Assembly (NCBI GenBank): GCA_037903355.1
Contig: JBAJFE010000017.1
Span: 310,001 to 374,000, forward strand
Origin: Trichuris trichiura
Lineage: Eukaryota; Nematoda; Enoplea; Trichinellida; Trichuridae
Direction of reading: 5' to 3'
Length of the DNA: 64,000 bases
Part shown: positions 1-16,045 of the stretch, in pieces
How the letters are laid out: each line of letters opens with the position of its first letter
How positions within the stretch are numbered: position 1 is the first letter of the stretch
Position numbers and translations under genes: made by a program
The notes under the pieces: generated by a model
Told to the model about the DNA's origin: nothing
The model's input: the letters and a program-made list of their open reading frames with translations, nothing else
Database searches by the model: none

Positions 1-2037
1 ATTCAAAAGTTAAATGATTTTCAAGATCGAATAAACAAACTGCTATTTACAGAATTGCTTTATTCTTGTTTGAACTTAACTATCGAGATTTCTTTGCGAC
101 AGATATTTAATTATGATAAAATGGTTCTACTCCAAAGGCTTTAGCGCTGTAATCGCCGTATATTAAACCAGTTGGTTGTGCTTTTATTTCTATGATTTTA
201 AATTGCCGTTTCCGCTTATGTTCGCTTGCCGTAGGCAGTTTACAAATGAAAATAATATTAAATGCATTGTTGTTTAGCAATAGCAGCAAACTCTTTCTAA
301 CAGATGCTACTATGGCTCAAAATTTGCATCAACTTGAAAACTGTAGTACTCATATTTGTATTTCTAGTGTCGATGACCAGACCGGCTACTAATCCTAACA
401 ATAAAATTATTTTGGCAAAGAAAAGTTTTTCCTTTTTCGAAATAATTTCCAGAATGTTAGAATTGTCTACTTTGGTGGCTCTTTTTGGATTGTACCTGAA
501 AATCAAGTAGGAATTTCTCGACTAGTTGACTGCTTCGTTTCCTTGTAAACTAGTACACTTTATGTTTGCGTTTAACCCAGATTAACTTTGTTGCACTCCA
601 CGTTCGTCACAGAATAACATTTGCATTTTAGTTACCCAAATTAGAATTGCGTTTAGACGACAGCGGGAATGTAACTTGACGATGGCTTTCTCTTAAAATT
701 TGACTCTATGCAAGTCTTGTTCTTCAACAGTCAGTCTTTTCGCTGCGTAAAACGAACAAAATCGGCTGAAATACGCATCCTTTTTGTTTTCTTGTTTTTT
801 CGGTTAGGATGGGATCGAATTAGTTCGAAAAAAATGTGAAACAGTATTACGCTTACTCGTGAACATTAGCTCAGTATCCTATCAAAAATAGTCCTGATTA
901 TAATGGGAGAATTACAGTAACACTTGAAACTTTAACCGCAAAGATAAAACAGTATAGCTATAGTACATGCATTTCATACAGTATACCGAATATATAGAAT
1001 GAACTGTAGAGGACCGTAACATTCATGTTACCTGATCATCATTTAGCTTGACAGTAAGAGGGGTAGCTTGCTTTTACTTGATGTATTACTGTATTGGTTG
1101 TTCTTATCAATAAAAGGTGACTGATGGTTGCGCACGCTACAGAACTTTTAGCAAAAGTAGGTTTATTCTCTTTTCCACCCATTGAATGTACGCTGGTCTT
1201 CTCAATAAAAACAATTTTCAAAATAGCCGGCACGCGCGGTACATAAAGGTACAGTTTTTCTACATAATTAATAAAATGGACTTCTGCGTGCGTAAATCAT
1301 GAACGTATCAAGAGAATCGTGGTACATAAAATAGGAACTCTTTTTCGGCTCTGAATCATTCTTCAAACTTTTACAGTAACTTTTTTTTTGATGATTAGGT
1401 TGTTTGCGCGTTATCTCTCTATTTCCGGTTTGGTAGACGACTTATCATTTATTCCAATCGCTTTTCAGGCCTAAGTGTGGCGGTGTTTTCTAATTGGGCC
1501 GCTTTAAAAAAATATCTATTTTTAGTAGCACACATAGGTGTAATTCAGTCTTACAGCATAGGGAAAAGTTTTAACGTAGCGATATTAGAAGCGGAAGGGC
1601 AGTTTATGTTTGTCAACGCGGCAATGAGTTGTTCAGCCAAAGAACGAGATTGGTAGCTTTGAAACAACTGTAACAACCTGCGTTTACGCCTACTGTCCAA
1701 TACCTCTCCTAATCATGCGTGATTTCCATGAATGCCGTTGTGTGCTTTTCCGGTACTTCTATGCGTTAGACAACGTTAGCATTTCCACGGAAGTGTTTTA
1801 GGGTAATTCGCTTTCGTCAGCTTATGCCACTTGCTTGTTTTCTATTTAAGAAATGGAGGACCGCCCATTTTGACATACTGACTGTTCAGACATTTGTTAA
1901 GCTTTTTATTTTGTTAGGACGTCATAACATTGCCGTATTTAAGGAAATGTTTTTTATTTTTATTCACAGCGGTCCTATAGCGATTGTTGTACTTGTTTAG
2001 AAGTTTGAAGCATTCTGCCCTCGCTCCACATCCGTTC
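1..2037. other. Upstream region, no gene seen
   Basis: This stretch in front of RAB35 is AT-rich and holds only short scattered open frames with no family resemblance or plausible splice structure. It presumably contains the RAB35 promoter and 5' leader, but no promoter element could be picked out with confidence. Confidence 0.5.
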
Positions 2038-6590
<4,553 letters not shown>

Positions 6591-6844
6591 CAGAATGCTG
6601 TTCTCATTGCATATGTATCTGTTCGCCCATTCGCTCTGCCGCCATAGATCCATTCACGCTTGTCCTGCCCGGATCTCGCTGCGCTCTCATTCCTGTTCCC
6701 GCCTTATATTGCTGTAAGTTGCTTTTCATTTAAGGATGGGTATAGCATTAACCACAGCAGCATTGCAACTCATCCTTCTTTTTGCCAACGCGTCAGTGTA
6801 CGAAGCCGCCCGCGTAAGACCTCGAAAACAAGTATCGTTTGCAC

Positions 6845-9800
6845 TTAGCGCGTTAGTCGCTGAGAGAATTTCCGCTCCAAATAAATTTCACCGTTCATAA
6901 GGGATTGTACACTGTCCGCTAAGGCGCCCTGCCAGAATAGGCTGACTGCTAGCATCAGTATTGTGCTTAAGGCAACCATACTAGCGCCGTCGTTTGGTTG
7001 CAACGTTGTTGCCGGTTCGGACTGTAAAGTTTCAACCGATTCTAATTCTTCGGTTTGCTTCTCCGTCAGTTCGGCATAGTCAGGATAAGTGGAATCTGAC
7101 ATTTCGACCTCTGCTGATTGGGTCAGCTCGCCTGCCGGTTCCTTTGAAAACTCTGTTGGCTGGTTACCCGAAGATACTGTTTCTTCAACGCCCGAAAACT
7201 GCGAAGGCGCCACAGCTGAAGATTCCATAGGTTGACCTACCGGGGCTACAGTCACCCCAACGGCTGAAGACTCCGTCGGCGTATCATCCGATGGCACTGT
7301 TGATTCAGTTTCTGAAGGTTCGCTTCCTGAAGATTCCGTCTGCTCATTTGTCAAGGGTACTATCGGTTCAATTCCCGAAGAAACTGTTGGTTCACTTTCT
7401 GAAGGCTGCATTGTTTCAGTTGCGGGAAGTTCGGTTGGTTCCGTTTCTGCGGGTACCATCTGCTCACTGGTCGAGGACGGTAAAGGTTCAATCCCTGAAG
7501 ATTCCGTCGGTTCACCGCCCAAAGGTACTGAAGGTTCAGTCACCGAAGACTGTATCGTTTCAGCCTCAGGGATCTCCGTTGGTTCTATCCCAGAAGATTC
7601 CGTATTTCCGCTTACCGACGGTTCACCACCTGAGGGCGTTGTTGGCTCAGCTACTGAAGCTTGTATCGTTTCAGTCTCAGAGGGTTCTATCGGTTTCGTC
7701 TCAAAAAATTCTGTTTCCCCACTCATTGACGGCTCACCATCCGATGGTATTGTTGACTCAGCTACTGAAGGTACAGTTGGTTCCATTGTTGAAATGTTTG
7801 TCGGCTCAATGTCTGAAGACAGCGCCGGTTCAATTCCTGAAGCTTCAGTAGGTTGATTTTCCGAAGGCGGCGTCGATTCGCCTGGCAAAGACTCCGTTGT
7901 TTCAATGCTTGAAGAATCAACGTTCGATCCGATGCTGGAAATCACTTCTCGTCCAACGTTTGCAGAGATAGTCATAGTCGGATCTACAGTTGTCCAACCT
8001 ATGGAATCGGTAACACTGGAATCCACTGTTTCAGAGTTGACGTCAATGTTCGTATAAATGTCGTTGCCGCTGGCGCCGTCCGAAACCACAGTGGGCCTTA
8101 AAAGCTGACAATCGTCGTCGTATTTATAAACTACGGAGTTGCTCTCGATTGAAGCGCTCCAGCAGAGTTGTTGGCATGGTATATTCAAATTTTCATCTTG
8201 CGATAACAAGGCTCCTATCACTTCCAAGCCGTCCGGATTTTCCAATCCGGTTACGTTGATGGTCACGGAATTTTGATTCGTATCCAGATAAAGACGTTTG
8301 GGCAAACCGGGCAGAGGGCAGGACGGTCGCAGTTCGAGCAGAGTTGGAAAATGCTCAGCCAGACGACTGTACAACTTGTACTCGATCAAATCGTTGAACA
8401 GCGTGATCTCCACCTGCAAGGAAACGGCTTTGCTTTTCTGCCTGCCGCTCCTGTTGACAGACTGAAGAAAATTCGCGTAAGTACGCTTAAATGATTTTTC
8501 AACAAACGAGTAAGAAAAGAAGTGCGCGCGTCTCTCTTCCCATTACGATCATAATATTCAAATTGACCAAGCGTAACAGGCGACGGCGTCTTTTTAATGT
8601 AATGTTTTTCAACAAATCTAAATCACCTTGATATATACCAAAGATTTGTGACCGAAAGAAACTGAGAAGCTATGGTCAGACGGGCGAGCCTTTGACGTCT
8701 ATCAACGTTCTTGAAATTACACTGAAAAATCGTTAGGGTCCAAAACAAGATTTATCGCTTGAACAGGTTGGCTATTCGAAATTGCTTCGTCGCTTGCTTT
8801 TCAACTTTAAAGAGAAAATCGATGTGACAACAACAAGTGGGCAAACATGTCTGACGAAAAGCCCTTTTCCTGTTGTATCATACTGTCATTGGAATTGAAG
8901 TTGGTTTATTATCTTTTCGTTAGATAAGCTTTGTCGAGGGCAAAACAAACTGGTCTATTCAGTGGATATGTGAACAGAGCTTACAGGAAGGAATTGGATT
9001 ATTGAATGAATAGAACGCGACGTACACGTTTCATCTGAAGACCTTACTCTACGTCAGCTCAGGCATGTGCGGAGGTGATCTGAATCGGTTACGCCCTTAT
9101 CTTCGATGAGATTCGACGTTAGCGCGCTGAAGAGGCTAACGACGAAGAGGCGCGCAAAATCAATATAAGCCGCAAAAGACTTGAGGAAAACAAAGCAAGT
9201 TCGCACCCCAACCACAAATCGCCTATTGAGCCAGCCGCAGTAGGCACCTTTTTCAAACGTCGATAATATAATAGACTTTGGCTAAAGAGTCTCTACGGGT
9301 CAACATGCCAAAGAATACCTTTAAAGTGCACTCTTAGCTCTTCCGCCGCGATTTGCATGCCTCACATTCCAGAACAATGAGCATTCCTCAAATGCCTCAT
9401 TAAGTAACTTGCCAAGCGTTGCGTTGCTGCTCATGCAAACATCCCTAAATGAGCTGACTTATTGGAAGCTTGTCGAGACGCCTAAGGTCGACCTTTGCAT
9501 CGCCACTAAGTATTGAACTGGTTCGAGTAAGCTTTCGAAGAAAAAAACTCAACAAAGCCGGAACGAACATCTCTCATGGTAATGCTGGGTCGCCTTGGAA
9601 ACGTCAAGGCGAGTCAAATCTGCTCAAATGCTTAATCATCCAAATTACCGTAACAGTGAGTGCTAACCTTTTCGAGGCAACGAAGCTTTCGGCACTTGTC
9701 GAAGTTGGCCGAAAAGACCCCAGAAAAATACGACTTTTTAAAGGGCTTCTTCGTATGTACACCCGGTTAAGGTCCCCCCCCCCAGGGCGGAAGTGCCTAT

Positions 9801-10272
9801 CATGAAAAGCTTACTTGCGGCGTATCGAAGGCACGGTAGTCAGCCATGCTTCTAAGTCGGCCTTTGGGCCGCTGAAAGGTGGTGAGCACGCTGAGACCAT
9901 ACCACTTCGATGGTTGCAGTCCCATTATCATAAAGGACGGCCGATCATCGCAAACGGTCGTTGTAGCTACCACCCGACTTCCATTCAGCAATTCTCTTAG
10001 AAGAAGCACTGTAAAGGGTTTGAAAACAGGTCCATCGTAGTTTAAGGTGATGTTAAGCACATCGTCCTCCACAACGGTGCTGACAAATGGAACCGGCGAG
10101 CCTTCCGTCAGCAGTCCCACCGACGTGGCCGTCGTCGTTGTACCCTGAAGAAAATGGCAAATGAAGTTATAAAATTTGCATAAGTTCAATTGCTCACCGG
10201 CAGTTTGGTTGGAAGACAACAAAACGCTGTTCTGAAAACAACAATAAGAGAAAGATAGTCAGTGAAGGACAT
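6845..10272 (-). CDS. Mucin-like secreted or surface protein, three exons
   Basis: Family not recognised. Exons in transcript order: 10272-10198, 10144-9815 and 8461-6845, all phase 0 with GT-AG borders, giving about 673 residues. The N-terminus has a hydrophobic run (LSLIVVF) that could be a signal sequence. Residues about 26-135 contain a beta-rich stretch ending in a GLQPSKWYGLSVLT pattern, reminiscent of a fibronectin type III strand pair, with one cysteine. Exon 3 starts with a second folded-looking part containing two cysteines in CQQLC, followed by about 300 residues of degenerate Glu-Pro-Thr / Ser-Ser-Gly / Ile-Glu-Pro repeats typical of O-glycosylated stalks. A hydrophobic stretch (MVALSTILMLAVSLFW) lies about 50 residues from the end, so a membrane or GPI anchor is possible. 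The start was chosen because it keeps frame through the short first exon. The stop lies 254 bases from the convergent RAB35 stop. Confidence 0.72.
8655..9275 (+). other. Exon-like remnants on the opposite strand of the mucin intron
   Basis: Inside intron 2 of the minus-strand gene the plus strand reads like protein in pieces. One piece around 8660-8735 contains DRKKLRSYGQTGEPLTS and hits TAG. A piece in the same frame follows it (LSLEQVGYSKLLRRLL). A lysine/glutamate-rich piece at 9122-9260 (EEARKINISRKRLEE) ends in FFKRR and a stop, and could be joined to 9021-9066 across a 56-base GT-AG gap. This may be a decayed gene, an undetected nested gene or chance. No family was recognised. Confidence 0.2.
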
Positions 10273-10517
10273 GAGCGAGTGTGTCGAGAGACAGCCGCAT
10301 CGATCGACTCGTCGTCGTCGTCAATCGGTGTCGCTCAAGTGACCACCTTTTCCAGGTGACATATTATTCATTAATATCCCTACGCTAGTAGCCTATTGGA
10401 CGTTAGCGAGCAACTTGAAGAAACGGAAAATAAGGTGGAAATAGTTGAGCAAAAGGGTGCGAACATCGTTCGACTGACTTGAAATGGACACTGCTAATTA
10501 CTCGCAAGCATACTTTT

Positions 10518-13500
10518 TCATTGCGCAATGGACAATTGCTTTTGAACGCAATTCGAATCCGACTGCAATACTTTGAAAGGTGAGCACCGGTGCGCGCTCA
10601 GGTGTAAAGTTTATTGACAACTGCTGTTGGTTCCATGGTGAAAAATGAACACAACCGAAAGCAAGCCGCCTGATCAACCAAGCAATGGCTAAATGGACGG
10701 CTTCGATTCTGCCTGATCGTCGATCAACGCTTGTACTATATGCAATTTGCTTAGATTGCCGGCGGAAACCTGAAAAGTTGGCTCCAGTGAAGCGCAAGCA
10801 CACTGCGTTGACATGGGCCACTCTTACCTGAAGACAGTGCTGTACATTGGCGTTGATGTTGCAAGCGGCCAGCAGACCGTCGAGCATACGAGGAGATTGT
10901 GGCGGTTTGTTGTTCCTATCGAACTCCTCTTCAACAGGCAAAGTCGGTTCGTCCCTGTTGCGACGCATGTCGTTTTCCGCAAGCTGCAAAAACAACAAGC
11001 AATGAATCTTTGCTTAACCGAAAGGTCTTATTAAGATTTTCTTAACTTTTTAACATTTAAGACTGGCGCGCGCACGTCAACACATGTCAACCACTAATCA
11101 TAAGCACTTAAACGAATGTTCACTTTTTATATTTCTAACGGTGCTGCACAAGGGGTAACTATGCTTTGCTTAACGTGAGCTGTACGCTACAGCTGAAAAC
11201 AATTCGATTTATTGACTACCAATTAGCTGAAGCACATAATCGCTTGATGTACCGACAGCCGGTCAAGACTAACTTGAACCAAGTAATTACTATTATTAGC
11301 CTTTTTGCTACATTATTAATGAGCGTACTGTAATCTGAAACTTGAAAATCTTACTTTTAAACAACCATATGAATTGCAGGTTTTGTTACTTCCCAACGTG
11401 TCAAAGGGGCAGCTTGACTTACTCATGACCTTATACAACTTAGGCTGTTGAACCACAGCTTTCGAAATCCGCGACCAGTCTCGAAACAAAAAATTGTTTA
11501 TTACTTAAATAAGAGTTAAACATTTAAATAAATAAACTGTTTCAAGTTTACGAGGAGCAAAGCCGCGAACTGCCCCGCAACGTAATCACTGCCGCCAATA
11601 CTCCTGTTACAACATCAATACGTTTACTGTAGCCTCGAACTTGAAAATCTTATTTTTAAATTTGAAAATTTAAACTTAAAAGGTTTAAAGATAATCAAGC
11701 GACGCGATAAAAGCAGATAAAGTTATTGGTATTGGCAGACGCTTAAAGCAACTTTTACCATTTCCAAACTTACAAATTACGCGTCAAAAATTTACAGGAC
11801 GCGGAAGCCGACTTATCCATTCCTTTTTATGTATCAGGCTGTGAGCTGCACCTGGGCAGGTTTACTGTAAACTCAAACTTGAAAATCTTACTTTTAAAAC
11901 AAACATGCTAATTGCTGGTTTTGCTACTTCCCAACGTGTCAGAGAGGCAAGCCGACCTACTCGTGGCTTTGTAAAACTTGAGCCGTTGAAGTACAGCTTT
12001 TGAAATCCGCAACCAGTCACGAAACAAAAAAATTGTTTATTATGCAAATAAGAATTAAACATTTAGCTAAATAAACCATTTTAAGTTTATGCGGAGCAAA
12101 GCCACGAACCGCCCCGCAACGTAATCACTGGTGGCAATACTCTTGTTACAACATGAATACGTTTACTGTAGCCTCGAACTTGAAAATCTTATTTTTGAAT
12201 TTGAAAATTCAAACGTAAGAGGATTAAAGATAATCAAGTGACACGACAAAAGCGGATAAAGTTATCGGTGTTGGCAGGCGCTTAAAGCAACTTCATCGCT
12301 TACAAACTTACAAATTACGCGTCAAAAATTTACTGGACGCAGAAGCCGATTTAACCATTCCTTTTTATGTATCGAGCTGTGGGCTGCAAGTGAAACAAAA
12401 AATTACGATACACTGTCGCCCATTGCGTTAATAAAAAAATTTAGGCAGATTATTACTTTGCTTTACGCATAAATAAAAATTACTTATTTACTTAAAGAAG
12501 CCCTTTTAACTTTAAGATCGGCAAAGCGTCGATCTGTCACGTGACGTGAAATTATAAGTTCATCTTACTCTCTTTAATATCCAAGCCTCTCTTTGAGCCA
12601 TGTAACGTTGCTTCGCAAATAAGTATCGATTGTACTTGATTATCTCGGTATTCAAAACGTCAACATTGGCCATCATATGCTTTAAGTTTCTTTCCAGCGC
12701 ATTTCTAGAAGCAGAAGTACACTTACGCTAACGGAGTCTACTTACGTACTCTTTAGCCATCTCCAGAAAGTGACATGGGTCTCCAGGCATTTTTGCTAAA
12801 GCCATTTTGCAAAGCATGATTTGAGACAACCTTGAGTTTTTAATAACAACGGGCAATTCTTCTATGAAATTTGAATAATTCAGACCGGCGCTCTTCAAGC
12901 TATAAAAAAAGTACGGCCACAACTGCGAGATACGCGGATTGGTAAGATGCATACTTTTCTACGGAAACGCCCTTTTCAAAAAATTCAATGGCCTTTAAGG
13001 ATAACCGATATGCCTTAACGTCCAGCTGTCCTTGAGAACATTTTACCGGATCTGATGAACGTAAAATGTTTAAATCATTTTTTGAAACGTCTATCATCAA
13101 CTAGACGAACCGTAAACAATACAGATTGAGTCCTCTATCTGCGAGTAATAGTCCAACATGGACTGCGCCATCATTTCGCTAAACAATGCACCAAAGGGTG
13201 CGCATTGATAAAAGCCAAGCAACAAGTAGTCAATGTTCATTGCACGGAAACTTCGGAGCATTAGCTGCTGATGACGAGCTGAAATAAACGACTTCAGAAA
13301 TGACAAATTAAATTTTAAAAAAGCCCCAAAATCACTTTACCATTTATGTCATCATCCTCTTCGACGTTTCGCTTGGGCATAGGAAAGCAATTTGTCACTT
13401 CCACCTGAGCTTCAGATTTGTCCTTGCTGATCTCCACCATGCCGGTTAAAAATCCGCATGCAGTGTCCGTACGAGCCATATTACGCTCCTTCTCGCAGTG

Positions 13501-13564
13501 CATTACCACTTTCGATATAACCTTAATTAAAGATTGAACAACGTCTTGTAGGCTACGTTTCACA
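10518..13564 (-). CDS. EIF3H: eIF3 subunit h (MPN-domain translation initiation factor), N-terminus unresolved
   Basis: Non-catalytic MPN subunit of the eIF3 complex on the 40S ribosome. Exons in transcript order: 13564-13341, 13278-13111, 13051-12955, 12899-12750, 12704-12569, 10983-10828 and 10562-10518. Each junction is GT-AG and phases agree throughout. The order of blocks follows animal eIF3h: the MPN start with VTNCFPMPKR, then MNIDYLLLGFYQC (the human equivalent reads VNIDHLHVGWYQS), VKAYRLS, IEELPVVIKNSRL, the helical region EIIKYNRYL, then the signature EPTLPVEEEFDRNNKPPQSP and a short tail ending KQLSIAQ. The JAMM zinc-binding residues are absent, as expected for subunit h. The first readable exon is open at its 5' side: a TGA precedes it and the nearby ATG at 13570-13568 is out of frame, so the true first exon is missing or there is a one-base error. 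The fifth intron (10984-12568) holds a 537-bp tandem duplication. Confidence 0.9.
11330..12389. repeat. 537-bp tandem duplication in an eIF3h intron
   Basis: Copies span about 11330-11852 and 11867-12389. Shared landmarks include CTTGAAAATCTTAC (11341 and 11878), TTCCCAACGTGTCA, GCCCCGCAACGTAATCACTG, GTTTACTGTAGCCTCGAAC and CAAATTACGCGTCAAAAATT, in the same order with constant spacing. The two copies differ at many positions, so the duplication is not recent. Neither copy shows a coding frame. Confidence 0.9.
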
Positions 13565-13702
13565 CTTCATCGCCTTTTCCTATTTCTTTACAAGCCGAAA
13601 TAAAAAGCTCTACGAATGAATAGACAAGTTTGCAACTGGCCAATTTATTCGCAGAGATTTAGAAAACGTCGGAGGTTAAGAAGGGATCAAATGAAATAAC
13701 AT

Positions 13703-13882
13703 TCATTTACGGTACACAAATAGAGATGCGCTGCTAACAATAAAATAAAGGTAAAATACCAGTCCAGAAATTTTAACCAAACTAACGCGACGGTGCGGTC
13801 GAACAATTGGAGGTGGCGGTGCCGGACGAATAGCATCATTTGCTGCGGCCATAGGAGGTCTATCTGAAAAGGACGACGACAT
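13703..13882 (-). CDS. 59-residue single-pass membrane microprotein
   Basis: Not recognised as a named family. A single open frame starts at ATG 13882 and stops at 13703. Residues 1-33 are hydrophilic and proline-rich (a PAPPPP run) with an RPHRR basic cluster. Residues about 34-56 form one hydrophobic helix (SLVKISGLVFYLYFIVSSAS), and three residues follow, ending in RK. The shape, a short N-terminal tail, a basic stop-transfer cluster and a C-terminal helix, fits a tail-anchored or InaF-like small membrane protein; the InaF resemblance is only in general pattern. It lies 138 bases upstream of the first readable eIF3h exon on the same strand. A fairly good splice-donor-like site on the opposite strand (GGTAAGTAT near 13899) leaves a plus-strand exon as an alternative. 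Confidence 0.4.
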   Translation of the reverse strand: MSSSFSDRPPMAAANDAIRPAPPPPIVRPHRRVSLVKISGLVFYLYFIVSSASLFVYRK

Positions 13883-14509
13883 TTCAGCAATACATAGCGG
13901 TAAGTATACAGTAAAAAGAGAAGGATATACAGCGTAAGATCAAATAAATGAGTGTAAAAATTTAACAATTATATGAAGTGTTGTATAACACGTTACAGCG
14001 CCGAAAAACACAATTTTCAAACTTTTCTCTAATACAGGTTGCCAAACTGTATTTAATTTAATGATGCGCAAGTACATTTCCTTTACGCGTTGGTAGTAGC
14101 GTGCCGCAGGAGTTTTTTCGCTACTCGGTTTTCCCTAATGGCAACTGGAGGCTACATTAACTAGAAGAAGGCATTCTTTAACGTTTTATTTTTAAGAGGG
14201 AGGTTTTGCTTACTAAAGAAACTAGAAGTAACTGTATGGCTTGAATTTTACAGTCACTCCAGCTGGAAACTTGTCTTTGCCAATTCACACCTCTCAAGCG
14301 ACTTGTAAACCGAACCAAGCAAGCGTAACACCCACGCAGCATTCGACGCTAAAATAGGCTGAAAACCTGCGCGTGCGCTTGAAAATTAAATTTTTTATTA
14401 AGGAGTAGAGTTCTGTTTTAAAAAAGAAAGTAGCCGTACAAGAAAAATCTTTTATCGTTGAATATAAACCGGAATGGATGTCTAGCGTACATTGAAAACA
14501 GATGAAAGT
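13883..14509. other. Intergenic, no gene seen
   Basis: AT-rich sequence between the microprotein and the first tRNA. No open frame with recognisable features was found. Confidence 0.5.
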
Positions 14510-14580
14510 TGCGTCGGCCGGGAATCGAACCCGGGTCGCCCGCGTGGCAGGCGAGCATTCTACCACTGAACCACCGACGC
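14510..14580 (-). tRNA. tRNA-Gly-GCC: tRNA-Gly(GCC)
   Basis: Read on the minus strand, 71 bases including the discriminator A fold as a standard cloverleaf. The acceptor arm is GCGTCGG with CCGACGC, the internal A box is TGGTTCAGTGG, the anticodon loop is CTGCCAC with anticodon GCC, and the B box is GGTTCGATTCC in the T arm. No intron and no encoded CCA. It supplies glycine for GGC/GGU codons. Confidence 0.97.
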
Positions 14581-14780
14581 ACACCTTTCTATTTCCAACA
14601 CTTAGCTGATAAAAAGTAAAGGAGTCCATACATCCAATGGAGGAAATCCTGCGTTTAAACTCTTATTAGCGTCCTGTCGCAACAGTACACTTTGTCTAAT
14701 GAAAAGAGCAGCTCCATAGTCTTATTAACCGTTTTATCATTCCAAGATACTTCAAGTGAAGTAAGACCCCTATCTAACAG

Positions 14781-14978
14781 AGGCATCATGGATTGCTCGA
14801 TAAGATTAATTCTGCTGGCAAAAGCTGGAAAAGTGCACGGCTATCTGACTTGGCGTCACGTGACGCTATTACAAAAACAGCTCGTTTCCAAGAAGAGTCA
14901 ATGCTTGTTAATGCCCTGTTAAACGACAATCTTGCCGGTAAAATGCTTTCCAACATATACAGTTCAATAACTGGCTGA
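14781..14978 (+). other. Possible terminal exon between the two tRNA genes
   Basis: After a plausible acceptor (CTAACAG) an open frame of about 65 codons runs to TGA. Its composition is protein-like (SARLSDLASRDAITKTARF, then LVNALLNDNLAGKMLSN). No family was recognised and no partner exon could be linked. Open frames also run on the opposite strand here, so this is weakly supported. Confidence 0.22.
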
Positions 14979-15048
14979 TTGCAGTGACTCAAAAAAACGT
15001 TGGTAAGTTATTTTATTTTCAATACAGCTTCTTGAGGACTGGGAGCTC

Positions 15049-15119
15049 GCGTCAGTGGTTCAGTGGTAGAATGCTCGCCTGCCACGCGGGCGACCCGGGT
15101 TCGATTCCCGACTGACGCA
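15049..15119 (+). tRNA. tRNA-Gly-GCC: tRNA-Gly(GCC), second copy
   Basis: Plus-strand cloverleaf of 71 bases, identical to the first copy except for one base pair in the acceptor stem: GCGTCAG with CTGACGC instead of GCGTCGG with CCGACGC. A and B boxes and the GCC anticodon are unchanged. The paired change keeps the stem intact, so both genes look functional. Confidence 0.97.
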
Positions 15120-16045
15120 AGATACAAAAAACTGCTCAGCAAAAGTCTGTTAAAGATGGGACTCATTGGACACCTGGAAGATGTGTAGAATGCCCAATGG
15201 CTGCATAAGCCTACTATCCATCTAATTTTTGAGAGTAATGATACAGTAAAGACATTAGGGCTTCCGAAAGTTTTAGTAGTCATAGACTTTTAAGCTGTTT
15301 TTTATTTGGCCGTATTTCTCGCTATTAGCACAACCGTTGAAAACTAGAAGTGGTAGGTTTTGAAAGGTATACTGTAATAAATTTGGATTGAAAAGTATTA
15401 TTTTCGCAAGAAGGCCAAGATAAATGTTGATCAAGTAACGCAGTCGATTATACTCATATAGTATATATTCAAAAGCTAACACAAGAGGAACGGATTAAAG
15501 TGGTGGGGATGTTGCTTAATAATTTTGCCATATTTCAAAATGACGGATAGCGTTTCTTGATCTCTCTCGAGGTCAGCAACAGAATGATGATGCTTTCTTC
15601 TGTAAGCCATATTTTTTTAAACGTTACGAATTTTCCACTGCTTTTCGTCTCGCGCATACGATGCAATCGTTTATTTTTGACCATGCAAAATGAAAATTGG
15701 AACAGGCAAAGGTGCTTTGGTAAAGTTGCTACTGAACGCACAAGATCTGGACGATGAAAAATTGCCAAATCTACCATTTCGCCCCTCACCTACTTGAAAA
15801 GCCCATATACAGTATACCCACTAGTGATTCTCAAGTTCTTTGCGCTTATCTCCACCGCGGTCGGTTGAATGTCCTCTGATTTCCGTTGCTCTCAGCGCGA
15901 AAATCTTTTAGACTGCTCCTTGAGAATCACTTGCTTACATTTTTGGAAATATTAACTAAATGCAAAGTATTAATGTAAAGATGAGCTATTCTTCGTCTGT
16001 CATCAATTTTCTATTTGCGTCATGTTCTTCGTCGCCAAAAATTTT
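15120..16045. other. Intergenic, one short protein-like frame only
   Basis: Mostly AT-rich. The only item worth noting is a 35-codon plus-strand frame at 15690-15797, starting MKIGTGKGALVKLLL and ending in a proline-rich tail. It has no recognisable family and no clear linked exon, so it is not called as a gene. Confidence 0.4.

Noticed and set aside
7291..7851. 186-codon plus-strand frame
   Set aside because: It is the antisense shadow of the Ser/Thr/Glu/Pro repeats of the mucin-like gene; its repeated Leu/Phe/Pro pattern follows from that.
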